Source of the DNA: Deltaproteobacteria bacterium
GTDB taxonomy: Bacteria; Desulfobacterota_B; Binatia; UBA9968
DNA: 64,000 nt
Direction: 5' to 3'
Assembly (NCBI GenBank): GCA_005879255.1
Contig: VBKY01000183.1
Location: 29,326 to 93,325, forward strand
Numbering within the stretch: the stretch's first letter is position 1; every line of letters begins with the position of its first letter. The position numbers and the translations under genes were made by a program. This document shows positions 26,714 through 35,632 of the stretch, piece after piece. Under the pieces are notes generated by a model, which ran no database searches, was not told where the DNA came from, and saw only the letters and a program-made list of their open reading frames with translations.

Positions 26714-27307
26714 CTATCGGAATTTTTCCAAGAAACTATGGACGTATTTGCCGATCAGATCCGTCTCAAGGTTGACTTTATCACCAACCCTGCGAGCGCG
26801 CAAATTAGTGTGCCGTAAGGTAAATGGGATGATTGCTGTTGAAAAACCGTCTCTTCTACAATCATTAACCGTTAGACTGATGCCATCGACGGCGACCGAT
26901 CCTTTCGATACGAGAAAGGATGCGAGACGAGCCGGAGCCCGGAAAGTGAAAATCGTAAACTCGCCCTGCTTTCTGATGGCCATGACGGTCCCGACCCCGT
27001 CGACGTGACCCGTGACCAAATGTCCGCCAAGACGATCTTGCAACCGCATCGGCTGCTCGAGATTGACTAAACTGCCGACAGCCAAAGTTTCCAAGCTGGT
27101 GCGATTGAGCGTTTCTGGCGACACGTCGACAGTAAAGGCCCTTTTGTCTTTCTTAACCACGGTCAAACACACCCCATTCACGGCCACGCTGGCTCCGAGC
27201 GCCAGCGAGCGCAGCGGTAAATTGGTTTTCACAGTCAACACTGCCGACCCGTTATGGAAGCGCAGCGCGTCAATCTTGCCGACGTCTTCGATCAGTCCCG
27301 TAAACAT
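26714..27307 (-). CDS. ribE: Riboflavin synthase, alpha subunit
   Basis: This 197-residue protein has two repeated beta-barrel halves, as the enzyme requires: MFTGLIEDVGKI at the start and a second half with HLVTGHVDGVGTV. The internal motif SLALGASVAVNGVCLTVV pairs with KGSVAVDGISLTVN in the second half. It dismutates two lumazines to riboflavin and a pyrimidine. The family start MFTGLI fixes the ATG at 27307. It lies 39 bp after ribD. Confidence 0.97.
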   Translation of the reverse strand: MFTGLIEDVGKIDALRFHNGSAVLTVKTNLPLRSLALGASVAVNGVCLTVVKKDKRAFTVDVSPETLNRTSLETLAVGSLVNLEQPMRLQDRLGGHLVTGHVDGVGTVMAIRKQGEFTIFTFRAPARLASFLVSKGSVAVDGISLTVNDCRRDGFSTAIIPFTLRHTNLRARRVGDKVNLETDLIGKYVHSFLEKFR

Positions 27308-27346
27308 GCGTTGCGCTCAATTCTCAATTTTTCGAAGCTTCACACA

Positions 27347-28450
27347 CTAAAGGTATCCGGAAACAATGAGATCACCGGCAGATTTCCTAACCTGTAAGTG
27401 CTTAATAGGGAGCGATTGTCTGACTCGTCGAATGCCCAGGCCATCGAGCATTACTCGTCCGTCCCCGCCGAGAATTTTCGGGGCGTAGTAGAAGATGACT
27501 TTATCGACGATCTTTTCTTTGAGCGCTGATGAAGCGATAGTGGCGCCTCCCTCGATCATGACGCTCACGATACCAAAGCTCGCAAGTTTTTTTAGCAGCG
27601 GCAGCCAGGACACCTTATCCTGGCGCAGGGGCAATCGCCACACTTTCGCGCCAAGCGCTTCGATTGCGCGCGCCTTGGTTGCCGATGCGGCGGCGCTCGT
27701 CGCAATGATGGTTTTTTGCGGATCGCGCTGGCGTAGCACCTGCGCTGAGATGGGAATCCGCAGGCGGCTGTCCAAAATAACCCGCCACGGGTTCCGCCCG
27801 CGTGGAATCCGGCAGGTTAGTCGCGGGTCGTCGGCGCGCACCGTTTCTACCCCGACAAGCACGGCGTCCACTTGGTTGCGCAGTCGATGAACCGAGCGGC
27901 GCGACTCGGCGTTGCTAATCCAACGTGCGTCGCCGCTGACCGCAGCAATCTTCCCATCCAATGTCGCGGCGAGCTTCAAAGTCACGAACGGTAATCGCCG
28001 GGTAATATATTTGGAGAAGGGCTCAATCAGCGCACGGCATTCGGCTTCGAGCAATCCCACGCGCACGATCATTCCCGCACGCCTGAGCTGCCGGAAACCT
28101 CGCCCCGCAACCAAAGGATTGGGATCGCGGGTGGCGGCGACCACTTCTTTGATTCCGGCTCCGATCAGAGCGCGGGTACACGGCGGGGTGCGACCCTGAT
28201 GACTGCAGGGCTCTAAGGTAATGTAAAGAGTCGCGCCTCGTGCCTTTGGGCCGGCGCGTTTGAGCGCGGCGATTTCCGCGTGATCGCCGCCGGCAAACTG
28301 GTGGTAACCGCTGCCGACGATTTTGCCGTCGCGGACGATCACCGCACCGACGATCGGATTGGGACTGGTTCTGCCTTCGGCTTTTCGCGCCAGCCGGCGC
28401 GCCATGCGGAGATACGATTTGTCCCTGGCGCTCCACCGAGTAACCGACAA
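27347..28450 (-). CDS. ribD: Bifunctional pyrimidine deaminase/reductase RibD
   Basis: The 367-residue protein joins an N-terminal zinc deaminase (TSPNPIVGAVIV, GGDHAEIAAL, then LEPCSHQGRTPPCT with the ligands His, Cys, Cys) and a C-terminal reductase domain (FVTLKLAATLDGKIA, GVETVRADDPRLTCR, and MIEGGATIASSAL). These catalyse two consecutive steps of riboflavin synthesis after GTP cyclohydrolase II. The start appears to be a TTG at 28450, 6 bp after the nrdR stop codon, with an AAGGGA box upstream. No FMN riboswitch is visible ahead of it. Confidence 0.95.
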   Translation of the reverse strand: MSVTRWSARDKSYLRMARRLARKAEGRTSPNPIVGAVIVRDGKIVGSGYHQFAGGDHAEIAALKRAGPKARGATLYITLEPCSHQGRTPPCTRALIGAGIKEVVAATRDPNPLVAGRGFRQLRRAGMIVRVGLLEAECRALIEPFSKYITRRLPFVTLKLAATLDGKIAAVSGDARWISNAESRRSVHRLRNQVDAVLVGVETVRADDPRLTCRIPRGRNPWRVILDSRLRIPISAQVLRQRDPQKTIIATSAAASATKARAIEALGAKVWRLPLRQDKVSWLPLLKKLASFGIVSVMIEGGATIASSALKEKIVDKVIFYYAPKILGGDGRVMLDGLGIRRVRQSLPIKHLQVRKSAGDLIVSGYL

Positions 28451-28455
28451 TGATT

Positions 28456-28959
28456 CTATTCCCTTCTCTGTCGCGGCCCGGCCGCCTTGGCCAAAGGGAT
28501 GCCCTTGCGCTCTTTGAGCAGCTCTTCTAGCTCAACCATGAACTCGCTGATGTCTTTGAACGAGCGATAGACGGATGCGAAGCGCACGTAGGCAACCGGA
28601 TCGGTGTCATGCAGCTCGCGCATCAGCGCTTCGCCAATGACCGAACTCGCGATTTCTTTTTCGCCGCGTTCTTGAATGATGCGCTCAATGCGATCGGCGA
28701 TCATCTCAATTGTGTCGATGCTTACCGGACGCTTTTCGCACGCCCGTTTCAAACCGTTGATGATCTTCAGCCGATCATAGCTTTCGCGTCGCCCGTCCTT
28801 TTTAACGACCAGCGGCATCATCTCCTCAACCCGCTCGTAAGTGGTAAAGCGCCGATTGCATCGTTCGCATTCCCGCCGGCGCCTGATCATGTTGCTGTCC
28901 TTGCTCAGTCGCGAGTCGATGACTCGATTCTCAGCCTCGTGGCAGAACGGACATTTCAT
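28456..28959 (-). CDS. nrdR: Transcriptional repressor NrdR
   Basis: The 167-residue repressor of ribonucleotide reductase genes has an N-terminal zinc ribbon ([17 protein letters not shown] and [16 protein letters not shown]) and an ATP-cone domain ([20 protein letters not shown]), ending in [19 protein letters not shown]. NrdR senses (d)ATP and binds NrdR boxes upstream of nrd genes. The glyA-nrdR-ribD order is a frequent conserved arrangement. Confidence 0.97.
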   Translation of the reverse strand: MKCPFCHEAENRVIDSRLSKDSNMIRRRRECERCNRRFTTYERVEEMMPLVVKKDGRRESYDRLKIINGLKRACEKRPVSIDTIEMIADRIERIIQERGEKEIASSVIGEALMRELHDTDPVAYVRFASVYRSFKDISEFMVELEELLKERKGIPLAKAAGPRQRRE

Positions 28960-29020
28960 GGCGTCAAGCGAAGACCGTCATTCGCCATCCTCTTGTACTC
29001 CATTTTCCATCCTCTCCCCC

Positions 29021-30274
29021 TTAAGTCTTTCCCAGCCGGTGCGGATACACCGGAAATTTTTTACACAGCTCGCCGACCTCTACGGCGATCCCTCGAAGCG
29101 CAGTGTCGTCATTCACGCAGCCAAGCGCACGGGCGATAAAGTCTGCGATGATTTTCATTTGGTCTTCCTTCATGCCCCGGGTTGTTACCGCTGGCGTGCC
29201 GATACGGACGCCACTGGTCACGAAAGGGGATCGAGTATCGAACGGAATGGCATTCCTATTGACCGTGATATGCGCTTTATCCAGCGTTTCTTGCGCGACC
29301 TTACCGGTCAATTCGGATTGGCGCAGGTCGACGAGCATTAAATGGTTATCGGTGCCTTCGGTCGTCAAGCGAAAGCTTTTACTGATTAATGTTTTTGCCA
29401 GCGCTTGAGCGTTTTTAACAATCTGCTGCTGATAGATTTTAAACTCCGGAGTCAATGCCTCCTTCAATGCCACCGCTTTGGCGGCGATCACATGCATTAG
29501 CGGCCCGCCTTGCATGCCGGGAAAGACTCGGCTGTCGACTGTTTTAGCATGCTCGGCCTTGCAGAGCACCAGACCGCCGCGCGGACCGCGTAGCGTCTTA
29601 TGCGTTGTGGTGGTCACGAAGTCCGCATAGGGAACCGGGCTTGGATGAAGTCCTGCGGCCACTAAGCCGGCAATATGTGCCATGTCAACCATCAGTAGGG
29701 CGCCGACATCGTCTGCAATCTGGCGAAATCTGGGGTAATCGATAATGCGCGGATAGGCGCTCGCGCCAGCGACAATCAACTTGGGACGGTGCTCTTTCGC
29801 CAAACGTTCGACTTCATCGTAGTCGATGGTTTCGGTCTTTTCTGAGACCCCGTAAGGGATCACTTTGTAGATGAAGCCGGAGAAGTTGACCGGGCTGCCC
29901 ATGGACAAATGACCGCCGTGGGCAAGGTTCATACCGAGATAAGTATCACCCGGCTTAAGCACCGACAGATAGACCGTCATGTTGGCCTGGGAACCCGAAT
30001 GCGGTTGGACGTTAGCATGATCGGCGCTGAATAGTTGCTTTGCCCGCGCAATCGCCAAGGACTCGACTTCGTCAACGAACTCACAGCCGCCATAATAACG
30101 TTTGCCGGGATAACCTTCGGCGTACTTGTTAGTCATCACGCAACCTTGAGCTTCCAAGACCGCTTCACTGACGACGTTTTCCGACGCGATCAGTTCCAGA
30201 TTGCCTTCCAATCTCTCGGTTTCTTTCTGAATCGCGGCAAAAACCTCCCCGTCCGCTTCCTCAAGAAATGACAT
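29021..30274 (-). CDS. glyA: Serine hydroxymethyltransferase
   Basis: A 417-residue PLP enzyme interconverting serine and glycine with tetrahydrofolate. Visible are [66 protein letters not shown], and the lysine loop [19 protein letters not shown] near residue 229. A good AAAGGA precedes the ATG. It starts 275 bp downstream of acpP, where a fabF gene is often found in related operons but is missing here. Confidence 0.97.
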   Translation of the reverse strand: MSFLEEADGEVFAAIQKETERLEGNLELIASENVVSEAVLEAQGCVMTNKYAEGYPGKRYYGGCEFVDEVESLAIARAKQLFSADHANVQPHSGSQANMTVYLSVLKPGDTYLGMNLAHGGHLSMGSPVNFSGFIYKVIPYGVSEKTETIDYDEVERLAKEHRPKLIVAGASAYPRIIDYPRFRQIADDVGALLMVDMAHIAGLVAAGLHPSPVPYADFVTTTTHKTLRGPRGGLVLCKAEHAKTVDSRVFPGMQGGPLMHVIAAKAVALKEALTPEFKIYQQQIVKNAQALAKTLISKSFRLTTEGTDNHLMLVDLRQSELTGKVAQETLDKAHITVNRNAIPFDTRSPFVTSGVRIGTPAVTTRGMKEDQMKIIADFIARALGCVNDDTALRGIAVEVGELCKKFPVYPHRLGKT

Positions 30275-30548
30275 AAACTTTCCTTTAACCGTTTAGTCCT
30301 TCGTTTCTATTTTTTCCCCAGATTTATTTTCGAGCTGCCGGCCGCCGTGATTGCAATCGAAGGCAGCATGGTTCCCTCAACCAAATTTTCCGTTGGGTGT
30401 TGGGTCTCTTTTGGAAATTTCTTTGAAATAAAGAAAATCGCAGAAGCGGGGACATTGAATCCCACTCCCCTGCAATCTCCGTTGCCTCTTCGGGGTAACT
30501 GACTGAGCGATCAACCCGCCGTAATGCTATGCGGGCCACTTGGGGTTT
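30275..30548 (-). other. Possible structured leader between acpP and glyA
   Basis: The 274-bp gap on the minus strand contains two hairpins: CCCGC/GCGGG with an 11-base loop at about 30513-30533, and GGGGA/TCCCC at about 30448-30470, followed by a T-rich stretch GATTTTCTTTATTTC. This could be a leaky terminator of acpP or a leader of glyA. I cannot match it to a known riboswitch class. No gene is supported. Confidence 0.4.
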
Positions 30549-30785
30549 CTAACGATGGGCTTCGATGTACGTGATGACATCTTGGACAGTCTTGATCTTT
30601 TCCGCGTCCTCATCGGAAATTTCCATCTCATACTCTTCTTCAAGCGCCATCACCAACTCAACGATGTCTAATGAGTCGGCTCCCAAATCTTCGATAAAGG
30701 AGGCTTCCGGGGTCACCTCTTCCGCGCTCACCCCCAGTTGCTCGCACACGATTTCTTTCACTCTGCCCTGAACAGACGCCGCCAT
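30549..30785 (-). CDS. acpP: Acyl carrier protein
   Basis: A 78-residue acidic four-helix carrier protein. The phosphopantetheine attachment site is the serine in [20 protein letters not shown] near residue 40, and the C-terminus has [20 protein letters not shown]. It carries acyl chains for fatty-acid and lipid A synthesis. A strong AGGAGGT lies before the ATG. It follows fabG by 27 bp. Confidence 0.98.
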   Translation of the reverse strand: MAASVQGRVKEIVCEQLGVSAEEVTPEASFIEDLGADSLDIVELVMALEEEYEMEISDEDAEKIKTVQDVITYIEAHR

Positions 30786-30812
30786 CTTCGCTTACCTCCT
30801 GCTACATTGTCA

Positions 30813-31556
30813 TTACATGTACAGTCCGCCATTTACACTAAACACTTGCCCGGTAATATAGCCAGCCCCCGGTCCCGCGAGAAATACAACCATTTCGGCA
30901 ACCTCATCGCAAGTGCCAAATCGGCCGAGCGGAATCGCACTGAGAAACTCTTGCCGTAGTTTATCCGGCAGCTTGCCGGTCATATCGGTTTCTATGATTC
31001 CGGGAGCAACAGCGTTCACCGTTACTCCTCTTGACGCCACTTCTCGCGCGATCGCTTTGCTAAAACCGACGATTCCCGCTTTCGACGCGGCATAGAGCGA
31101 CTGCCCCGCATTGCCCATCTGTCCCACCACAGAGGAGAGATTGATGATCCTGCCGTAACGCTGGCGGATCATATAGTGAGATACACTTTTGGTACAAAGG
31201 ATCGTGCCCTTAAGATTAGTCCCGATGACCTGGTCCCAATCCGCCGATTTGGTGCGCATCAAGAGATTATCAACGGCTATGCCGGCATTGTTGACGAGAA
31301 TATCAATTTTCTTGTGCCGGTCAACGATTTTTTCTACCGCCTGTTCGACCTGGCTTTCGTCGCCGACATCGAAGGGGCACAGTTCCCCTTGGCCACCTGG
31401 CGCGGCGAGGACGCTCAGCGATTGCTCGGCAGCCGCGTGGTTACCGCGGTAATTCAGGATCACGTAGGCGCCGGCATGGCTAAGCGCGATGGCAATCGCA
31501 CGACCGATTCCCCGGCTGGCACCGGTGACCAAGGCAATTTGACCGTTGAGACCCAT
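30813..31556 (-). CDS. fabG: 3-oxoacyl-ACP reductase FabG
   Basis: A 247-residue short-chain dehydrogenase that reduces 3-ketoacyl-ACP with NADPH. The cofactor motif is VTGASRGIGRAIA, then DILVNNAGIAVDNLLMR; the catalytic Ser-Tyr-Lys lie in NLSSVVGQMGNAGQSLYAAS followed by KAG. The C-terminal PGIIETDMT and GPGAGYITGQVFSVNGGLYM segments are FabG-like. It lies between fabD (12 bp upstream) and acpP. Confidence 0.96.
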   Translation of the reverse strand: MGLNGQIALVTGASRGIGRAIAIALSHAGAYVILNYRGNHAAAEQSLSVLAAPGGQGELCPFDVGDESQVEQAVEKIVDRHKKIDILVNNAGIAVDNLLMRTKSADWDQVIGTNLKGTILCTKSVSHYMIRQRYGRIINLSSVVGQMGNAGQSLYAASKAGIVGFSKAIAREVASRGVTVNAVAPGIIETDMTGKLPDKLRQEFLSAIPLGRFGTCDEVAEMVVFLAGPGAGYITGQVFSVNGGLYM

Positions 31557-31568
31557 CTAGTAGGAGGC

Positions 31569-32501
31569 CTATGCCGCTAGTCGTGATAAATCCTCTGGAA
31601 CTTCGAAGTTACCGGCTTCGATTGTCGGCGCGATGCGCTTGATCAGTCCCTTCAGGATTTTACCGGGGCCGATCTCCAGAGCACGGGTGCAGCCCAACTC
31701 GGCTAGTTTCTTGACTGATTCTTCCCAACGAACCGGTCGTACGGCCTGTTCGGTGAGGAGTGATTTAACGCGGTGGGCGTTGAGATTAATGTCGGCGTCG
31801 ACATTAGCAATCACTCCGACCGTAAATGGATGGATTTCAATGTCACCCAATATTTTACCGAGTCCCTCCGCCGCCGGCTTCATCAGTTGACAATGAAAAG
31901 GCGCGCTCACCGGCAAGTCCAAAACCCGTTTTGCCCCGCGCTCCTTCGCCAGTGCCATCGCACGGCTGACGGCACTCTTTGTGCCGGCGATCACAACTTG
32001 TCCGGCGCCGTTGAAATTGGCCGGAGAAACCACCTCCCCATGGCTTGCCTCGGCGCATAGGAAGCGTACCTCATCCATCTCTAAACCCATGAGCACTGCC
32101 ATCGCTCCTTCACCGGAAGGCACGGCATGCTGCATTAGGCGCCCGCGCTCACGCACGATCTTTAGCGCGTCGTCAAACCGCAGCGCTCCAACGGCAACCA
32201 AGGCGCTGTATTCGCCAAGGCTATGACCCGCGACGAACGCGGGGCGTAACGGCGTTTCTGTTTCGAGTACTCGCAACGCGGCGATCGACACCGCCAGAAT
32301 GGCGGGTTGGGTGTTTTCGGTAAGTTTGAGCTCCGTTTCAGGCCCGTAGAAACAGAGTTCGCTCAACGAGTAACCGAGGGCATTGTCAGCCTCCGCGAAA
32401 ATTCCTTTCGCTACCGCAAACTGGGTGTAGAAATCCTTGCCCATACCAACGTATTGAGATCCTTGCCCAGGGAAAACAAATGCAAGCTTGCTATTCTCCA
32501 C
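31569..32501 (-). CDS. fabD: Malonyl-CoA:ACP transacylase FabD
   Basis: A protein of about 310 residues that loads malonyl groups on ACP. It begins with KLAFVFPGQGSQYVGMGKDF, has the nucleophile motif GHSLGEYSALVAVGAL (serine near residue 92), and later the histidine in LPVSAPFHCQLMKPA. The true start is taken as the GTG at 32501, which falls inside the end of plsX (11-bp overlap) and is preceded by AGGGGA. The longer open frame upstream is plsX in another frame. Confidence 0.94.
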   Translation of the reverse strand: MENSKLAFVFPGQGSQYVGMGKDFYTQFAVAKGIFAEADNALGYSLSELCFYGPETELKLTENTQPAILAVSIAALRVLETETPLRPAFVAGHSLGEYSALVAVGALRFDDALKIVRERGRLMQHAVPSGEGAMAVLMGLEMDEVRFLCAEASHGEVVSPANFNGAGQVVIAGTKSAVSRAMALAKERGAKRVLDLPVSAPFHCQLMKPAAEGLGKILGDIEIHPFTVGVIANVDADINLNAHRVKSLLTEQAVRPVRWEESVKKLAELGCTRALEIGPGKILKGLIKRIAPTIEAGNFEVPEDLSRLAA

Positions 32502-33606
32502 TTCCCCTGCGCTCCCTTCGTGGACCCTCCGCTTCGGTTTTCTCACCTAATGATTCGATTTTGGATTTGAAGCGGTGCCATAGCTTTCGCGGCAACCCTT
32601 CTTTGTCTCCGGCCAAGCCATCCGCCGCGTCCAGATCGTCGGCAATGTGGCGATTCATATCGTGATCGATGGCGTCGCGGGCCGCGCGTATGGCGTTTTT
32701 GATTGCCCAAGGATTGGAACCGCCGTGAGCGATAATCGCCACCCCGTCCAACCCGATGAGAGGAGCGCCGCCGTATTCGGCATAATCCAAGCGCCGGTAC
32801 GCTTGAGCGAGCGCATTACGGCTAAACACATACCCCAAACGGCTGGAGAGATTTTTTTGAAACGCATCTTTTAAGACTTCACCAGCGAAGCTCGCCAACC
32901 CTTCCATGGTTTTGAGTGCAATGTTGCCAGTGAATCCGTCGCAGACAACGACGTCGACTTTTCCGTTAAAAATATCCCGGCCTTCGACGTAGCCAATGAA
33001 ATTGAGTGATGTCTGCGCAAGTTGTTCGCTCGCCGCCCTGGTCAAATCGTTGCCCTTGCCTTCCTCCTCGCCGTTGCTCAAGACAGCGACACGCGGCCTG
33101 GTAACGCCTAAGACCTGCTCGGCGTAAATCGATCCCATGAATCCGAACTGAACTAAGTGACGCGGTTTACAGTCGACATTGGCGCCGGCATCGACGACGA
33201 CTGTTCCTTTACCCGCGCTGGGTATCACCACGAGGATTGCTGGCCGATCTACCTGCGAAAGGGTGCCCATGACGAACATGCCAACGGCCATCATCGCACC
33301 CGAGTTGCCCGCGCTGACCACGGCCTCCACCTCACCACGCTTCATCATCTCAAAACCCACTTTGATGGATGAATCCTTTTTGCGCAGCGCGATACTCGGC
33401 GATTCGTGCATTGGCACGACTTGGGAAGCCGCGACAATTTTTAAACTTGGCGCGTTTCGATGCTTCGAGAGTTCTTGCTCGATGGCGTCGGCGTGGCCGA
33501 CTAGGACGATTTCAACACCGAGGTCTTGAGCTGCAAGCAAAGCGCCCTCAACCACTGCTGCGGGGGCATAGTCTCCACCCATCGCGTCGACGGCGATCTT
33601 TGGCAT
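32491..33606 (-). CDS. plsX: Phosphate acyltransferase PlsX
   Basis: This 371-residue enzyme makes acyl phosphate from acyl-ACP for phospholipid synthesis. The start IAVDAMGGDYAPAAVVEGAL and the central SAGNSGAMMAVGMF, DAGANVDCKP and CDGFTGNIALKTMEG motifs are diagnostic. The C-terminus carries about 40 extra charged residues. The ATG at 33606 is used because homology begins there. Usually fabH lies between plsX and fabD; here they overlap directly, so fabH is absent at this locus. Confidence 0.95.
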   Translation of the reverse strand: MPKIAVDAMGGDYAPAAVVEGALLAAQDLGVEIVLVGHADAIEQELSKHRNAPSLKIVAASQVVPMHESPSIALRKKDSSIKVGFEMMKRGEVEAVVSAGNSGAMMAVGMFVMGTLSQVDRPAILVVIPSAGKGTVVVDAGANVDCKPRHLVQFGFMGSIYAEQVLGVTRPRVAVLSNGEEEGKGNDLTRAASEQLAQTSLNFIGYVEGRDIFNGKVDVVVCDGFTGNIALKTMEGLASFAGEVLKDAFQKNLSSRLGYVFSRNALAQAYRRLDYAEYGGAPLIGLDGVAIIAHGGSNPWAIKNAIRAARDAIDHDMNRHIADDLDAADGLAGDKEGLPRKLWHRFKSKIESLGEKTEAEGPRRERRGSGE

Positions 33607-33620
33607 ATATTTGAAGCTGA

Positions 33621-33803
33621 CTAACTCTCTTGGACTTGGATCACCGCACGGCCACGATAAAAGCCGCAATGAACGCAGGCGCGATGCGGTAAAACGGTTT
33701 CGCCGCAGTTTGCGCAAGTGCTCCATTGCGGCTTAGTCAATCCATCGTGAGCACGGCGCTGGTTTTTTACTCTTTTTGAAGTCCTTCTCTTTGGTACGGG
33801 CAT
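33621..33803 (-). CDS. rpmF: 50S ribosomal protein L32 (bL32)
   Basis: A 60-residue basic protein with the start MPVPKRRTSKRVKNQRRAHD and a zinc ribbon CANC and CVHC separated by nine residues. The zinc-binding (C+) form is intact. It lies between yceD and plsX, the near-universal arrangement linking ribosome and lipid synthesis. Confidence 0.97.
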   Translation of the reverse strand: MPVPKRRTSKRVKNQRRAHDGLTKPQWSTCANCGETVLPHRACVHCGFYRGRAVIQVQES

Positions 33804-33863
33804 GGATTAGTCCTGTCTTTCTCCGCTTCTTAGCACAACGGATTTTTAAGGAAAAGAAGTGAA

Positions 33864-34400
33864 TTAACGGCCGACTTTGAGAGTTCGGAAAATTGCCATC
33901 CGAGGATCGCCTGTCGCCTTGGAACAGCTACAGGTTTCTCGGTTCCAGTTTACCCCGCAGCTGGCGCACAGCCCGCGGCAATCGTCCGAGCAGAGCGGCC
34001 TTGTCGGCAACGCCAACATTACCTGTTCTGCAATCAGCGGCGCCAAATCGATCTCATCGGTCGAGTAATAACTCAACCCTAGATCCTCGCGGCGTAACTC
34101 CTCGGCCCGGCGATCAGATTGAGACGAACGGGGAGTCAATACAAATTCGAATTCTTTGTCTAATGTAAAGTTGTACGCTTCCAAGCAGCGCCCACAACAA
34201 CCCATAAACCACCCAAAAAACCTGCCGCTAAAAAAAATCTCTGGCCCAGAGCGGTAATAAAGTAAATCGACGTCTAAACGGGGTGGAAATCCAAAATCCC
34301 GGTTATTGCTCTGGCGGTAAGTCTCTTTGAGCTCCTCAATGCTTTCGGAGAACCGTATCTCTTTCGGGGATTGAGGAACCTCGTCGACGGAGATTTTCAT
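33864..34400 (-). CDS. YceD/DUF177 family protein
   Basis: The 178-residue protein is of the DUF177 (YceD) family, here with a Cys pair MGCCGRCLEAYNFTLDKEFE and a C-terminal metal-binding-like segment, CSDDCRGLCASCGVNWN followed by CSC. In plants and bacteria the family has been linked to 23S rRNA accumulation, which fits its place directly upstream of rpmF, but the mechanism is unknown. It is the first gene of the long minus-strand operon, just after the promoter at 34432-34460. Confidence 0.88.
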   Translation of the reverse strand: MKISVDEVPQSPKEIRFSESIEELKETYRQSNNRDFGFPPRLDVDLLYYRSGPEIFFSGRFFGWFMGCCGRCLEAYNFTLDKEFEFVLTPRSSQSDRRAEELRREDLGLSYYSTDEIDLAPLIAEQVMLALPTRPLCSDDCRGLCASCGVNWNRETCSCSKATGDPRMAIFRTLKVGR

Positions 34401-34431
34401 CGGCGACAGCGTAGGCCGTTCAAGTTTTCAA

Positions 34432-34460
34432 TGAATATAGACATTTCCGCCCTATGTCAA
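34432..34460 (-). promoter_or_regulatory. Sigma-70-like promoter of the yceD-rpmF-plsX operon
   Basis: On the minus strand a perfect TTGACA (34455-34460) is followed 17 bp later by TATTCA (34432-34437). Transcription would start about 25 bases before the yceD ATG at 34400. This is probably the main promoter for the ~13-kb run of genes ending with lptE, though internal promoters are likely. Confidence 0.65.
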
Positions 34461-34627
34461 GCCGGAGATCGCCCCCAAATGGCGAATTTTTTCGATTTAT
34501 TCGTTACTTCCGAAGCACGGGGACTGTCTGCGAAGATTTTTTTGAGAGCCATAATATGTTCCAAGACAGAGCGGCTTATGCCTTGAGTAATTGTAGGCTT
34601 TTTGTTAACCCTCTTTGTGTTCAGCTC

Positions 34628-35632
34628 ATGAATTTCTCGGCTTCCCTGCAAAATCATTGGCGCGGCAAACGGTTCAATTCAATTAACCGCGTACTACGCG
34701 ACGCTTTCCACGCGCGTGTCTACAAGATCGGTCTGCGCTTAGATTTCACCTGCCCCAACCGCGACGGCACGGTAGCCGTCGGCGGATGTATTTATTGCAA
34801 CAACGCGAGCCACACACCGCAGGACTATCGTCCCCGGACCTCGGTCACAGCGCAACTCGAACAGGGCGCTATCGCGGTCCAGAAACGCCACAAAGCAGAA
34901 AAATTCATTGCCTACTTCCAGAGCTACACGAATACTTACGAGTCGGCGCTGAAACTGGAAAGACTATATCGCGAAGCCCTCGAATTTCCCGGCGTCGTCG
35001 GACTCGCCATCGCAACGCGGCCGGATTGTTTGCCCGACGATATCCTTGATTTGCTCAGCGACCTGTCCAGGCACACGTATCTTTGGCTCGAACTGGGTCT
35101 TGAGTCCATGCACGATCGGACGCTTGCGTGGGTGAATCGCGGCCATGGCCTGCGCGAATACATCGATGCCGTCGAGCGTGCCAAAGACCGGGATTTACAG
35201 GTTTGCACCCATCTCATTCTTGGCTTTCCCGGTGAAAGCCGTCGCGACATTTTGCAAACGCCGGCATTATTCAATCGACTGGCCATCGATGGGGTGAAAC
35301 TGCACAATCTTCACGTCATCAAGAACACGTTCCTGGAAAAGCTTTACTATTCAGGGCAAGTACCGCTTTTTAGCCGGGACGAGTACATCACGTTGGTCGT
35401 CGACTTTCTCGAGCGTTTGAATCCCGATATCGTCGTGCATCGACTCACGGGTGAAACCTATCGAGCGATTACGGTTGCGCCGGATTGGTCAATTGATAAG
35501 CTCGGCGTTCACAACGCCATCTTCCAGGCCCTCGAGAGCCGCGACACTTGGCAAGGAAGACTTTATTCCACCGACACACGGATGAGCTCAGTAGAATTGA
35601 ACTTTGCCCGTCTTCAAGGAGCACCACTTTGA
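34628..35632 (+). CDS. YhcC-like radical SAM protein (TIGR01212 type)
   Basis: About 334 residues. The cluster motif is CPNRDGTVAVGGCIYC (an extended CxxxC variant with long spacing, typical of this family) near residues 42-57, followed by YFQSYTNTY, ATRPDCLPDDILDLL, LWLELGLESMHDRTLAWVNR and THLILGFPGE. The family is conserved but its substrate is unsettled. The ATG at 34628 matches the family N-terminus; the open frame upstream lacks support. It ends within the 4-base TTGA overlap with the next gene, so translation of the two is coupled. Confidence 0.88.
   Translation: MNFSASLQNHWRGKRFNSINRVLRDAFHARVYKIGLRLDFTCPNRDGTVAVGGCIYCNNASHTPQDYRPRTSVTAQLEQGAIAVQKRHKAEKFIAYFQSYTNTYESALKLERLYREALEFPGVVGLAIATRPDCLPDDILDLLSDLSRHTYLWLELGLESMHDRTLAWVNRGHGLREYIDAVERAKDRDLQVCTHLILGFPGESRRDILQTPALFNRLAIDGVKLHNLHVIKNTFLEKLYYSGQVPLFSRDEYITLVVDFLERLNPDIVVHRLTGETYRAITVAPDWSIDKLGVHNAIFQALESRDTWQGRLYSTDTRMSSVELNFARLQGAPL

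Noticed and set aside
28451..29020. Possible FMN riboswitch ahead of ribD
   Set aside because: ribD follows nrdR by 6 bp and no RFN core sequence is visible; the genes appear to be read through from upstream.
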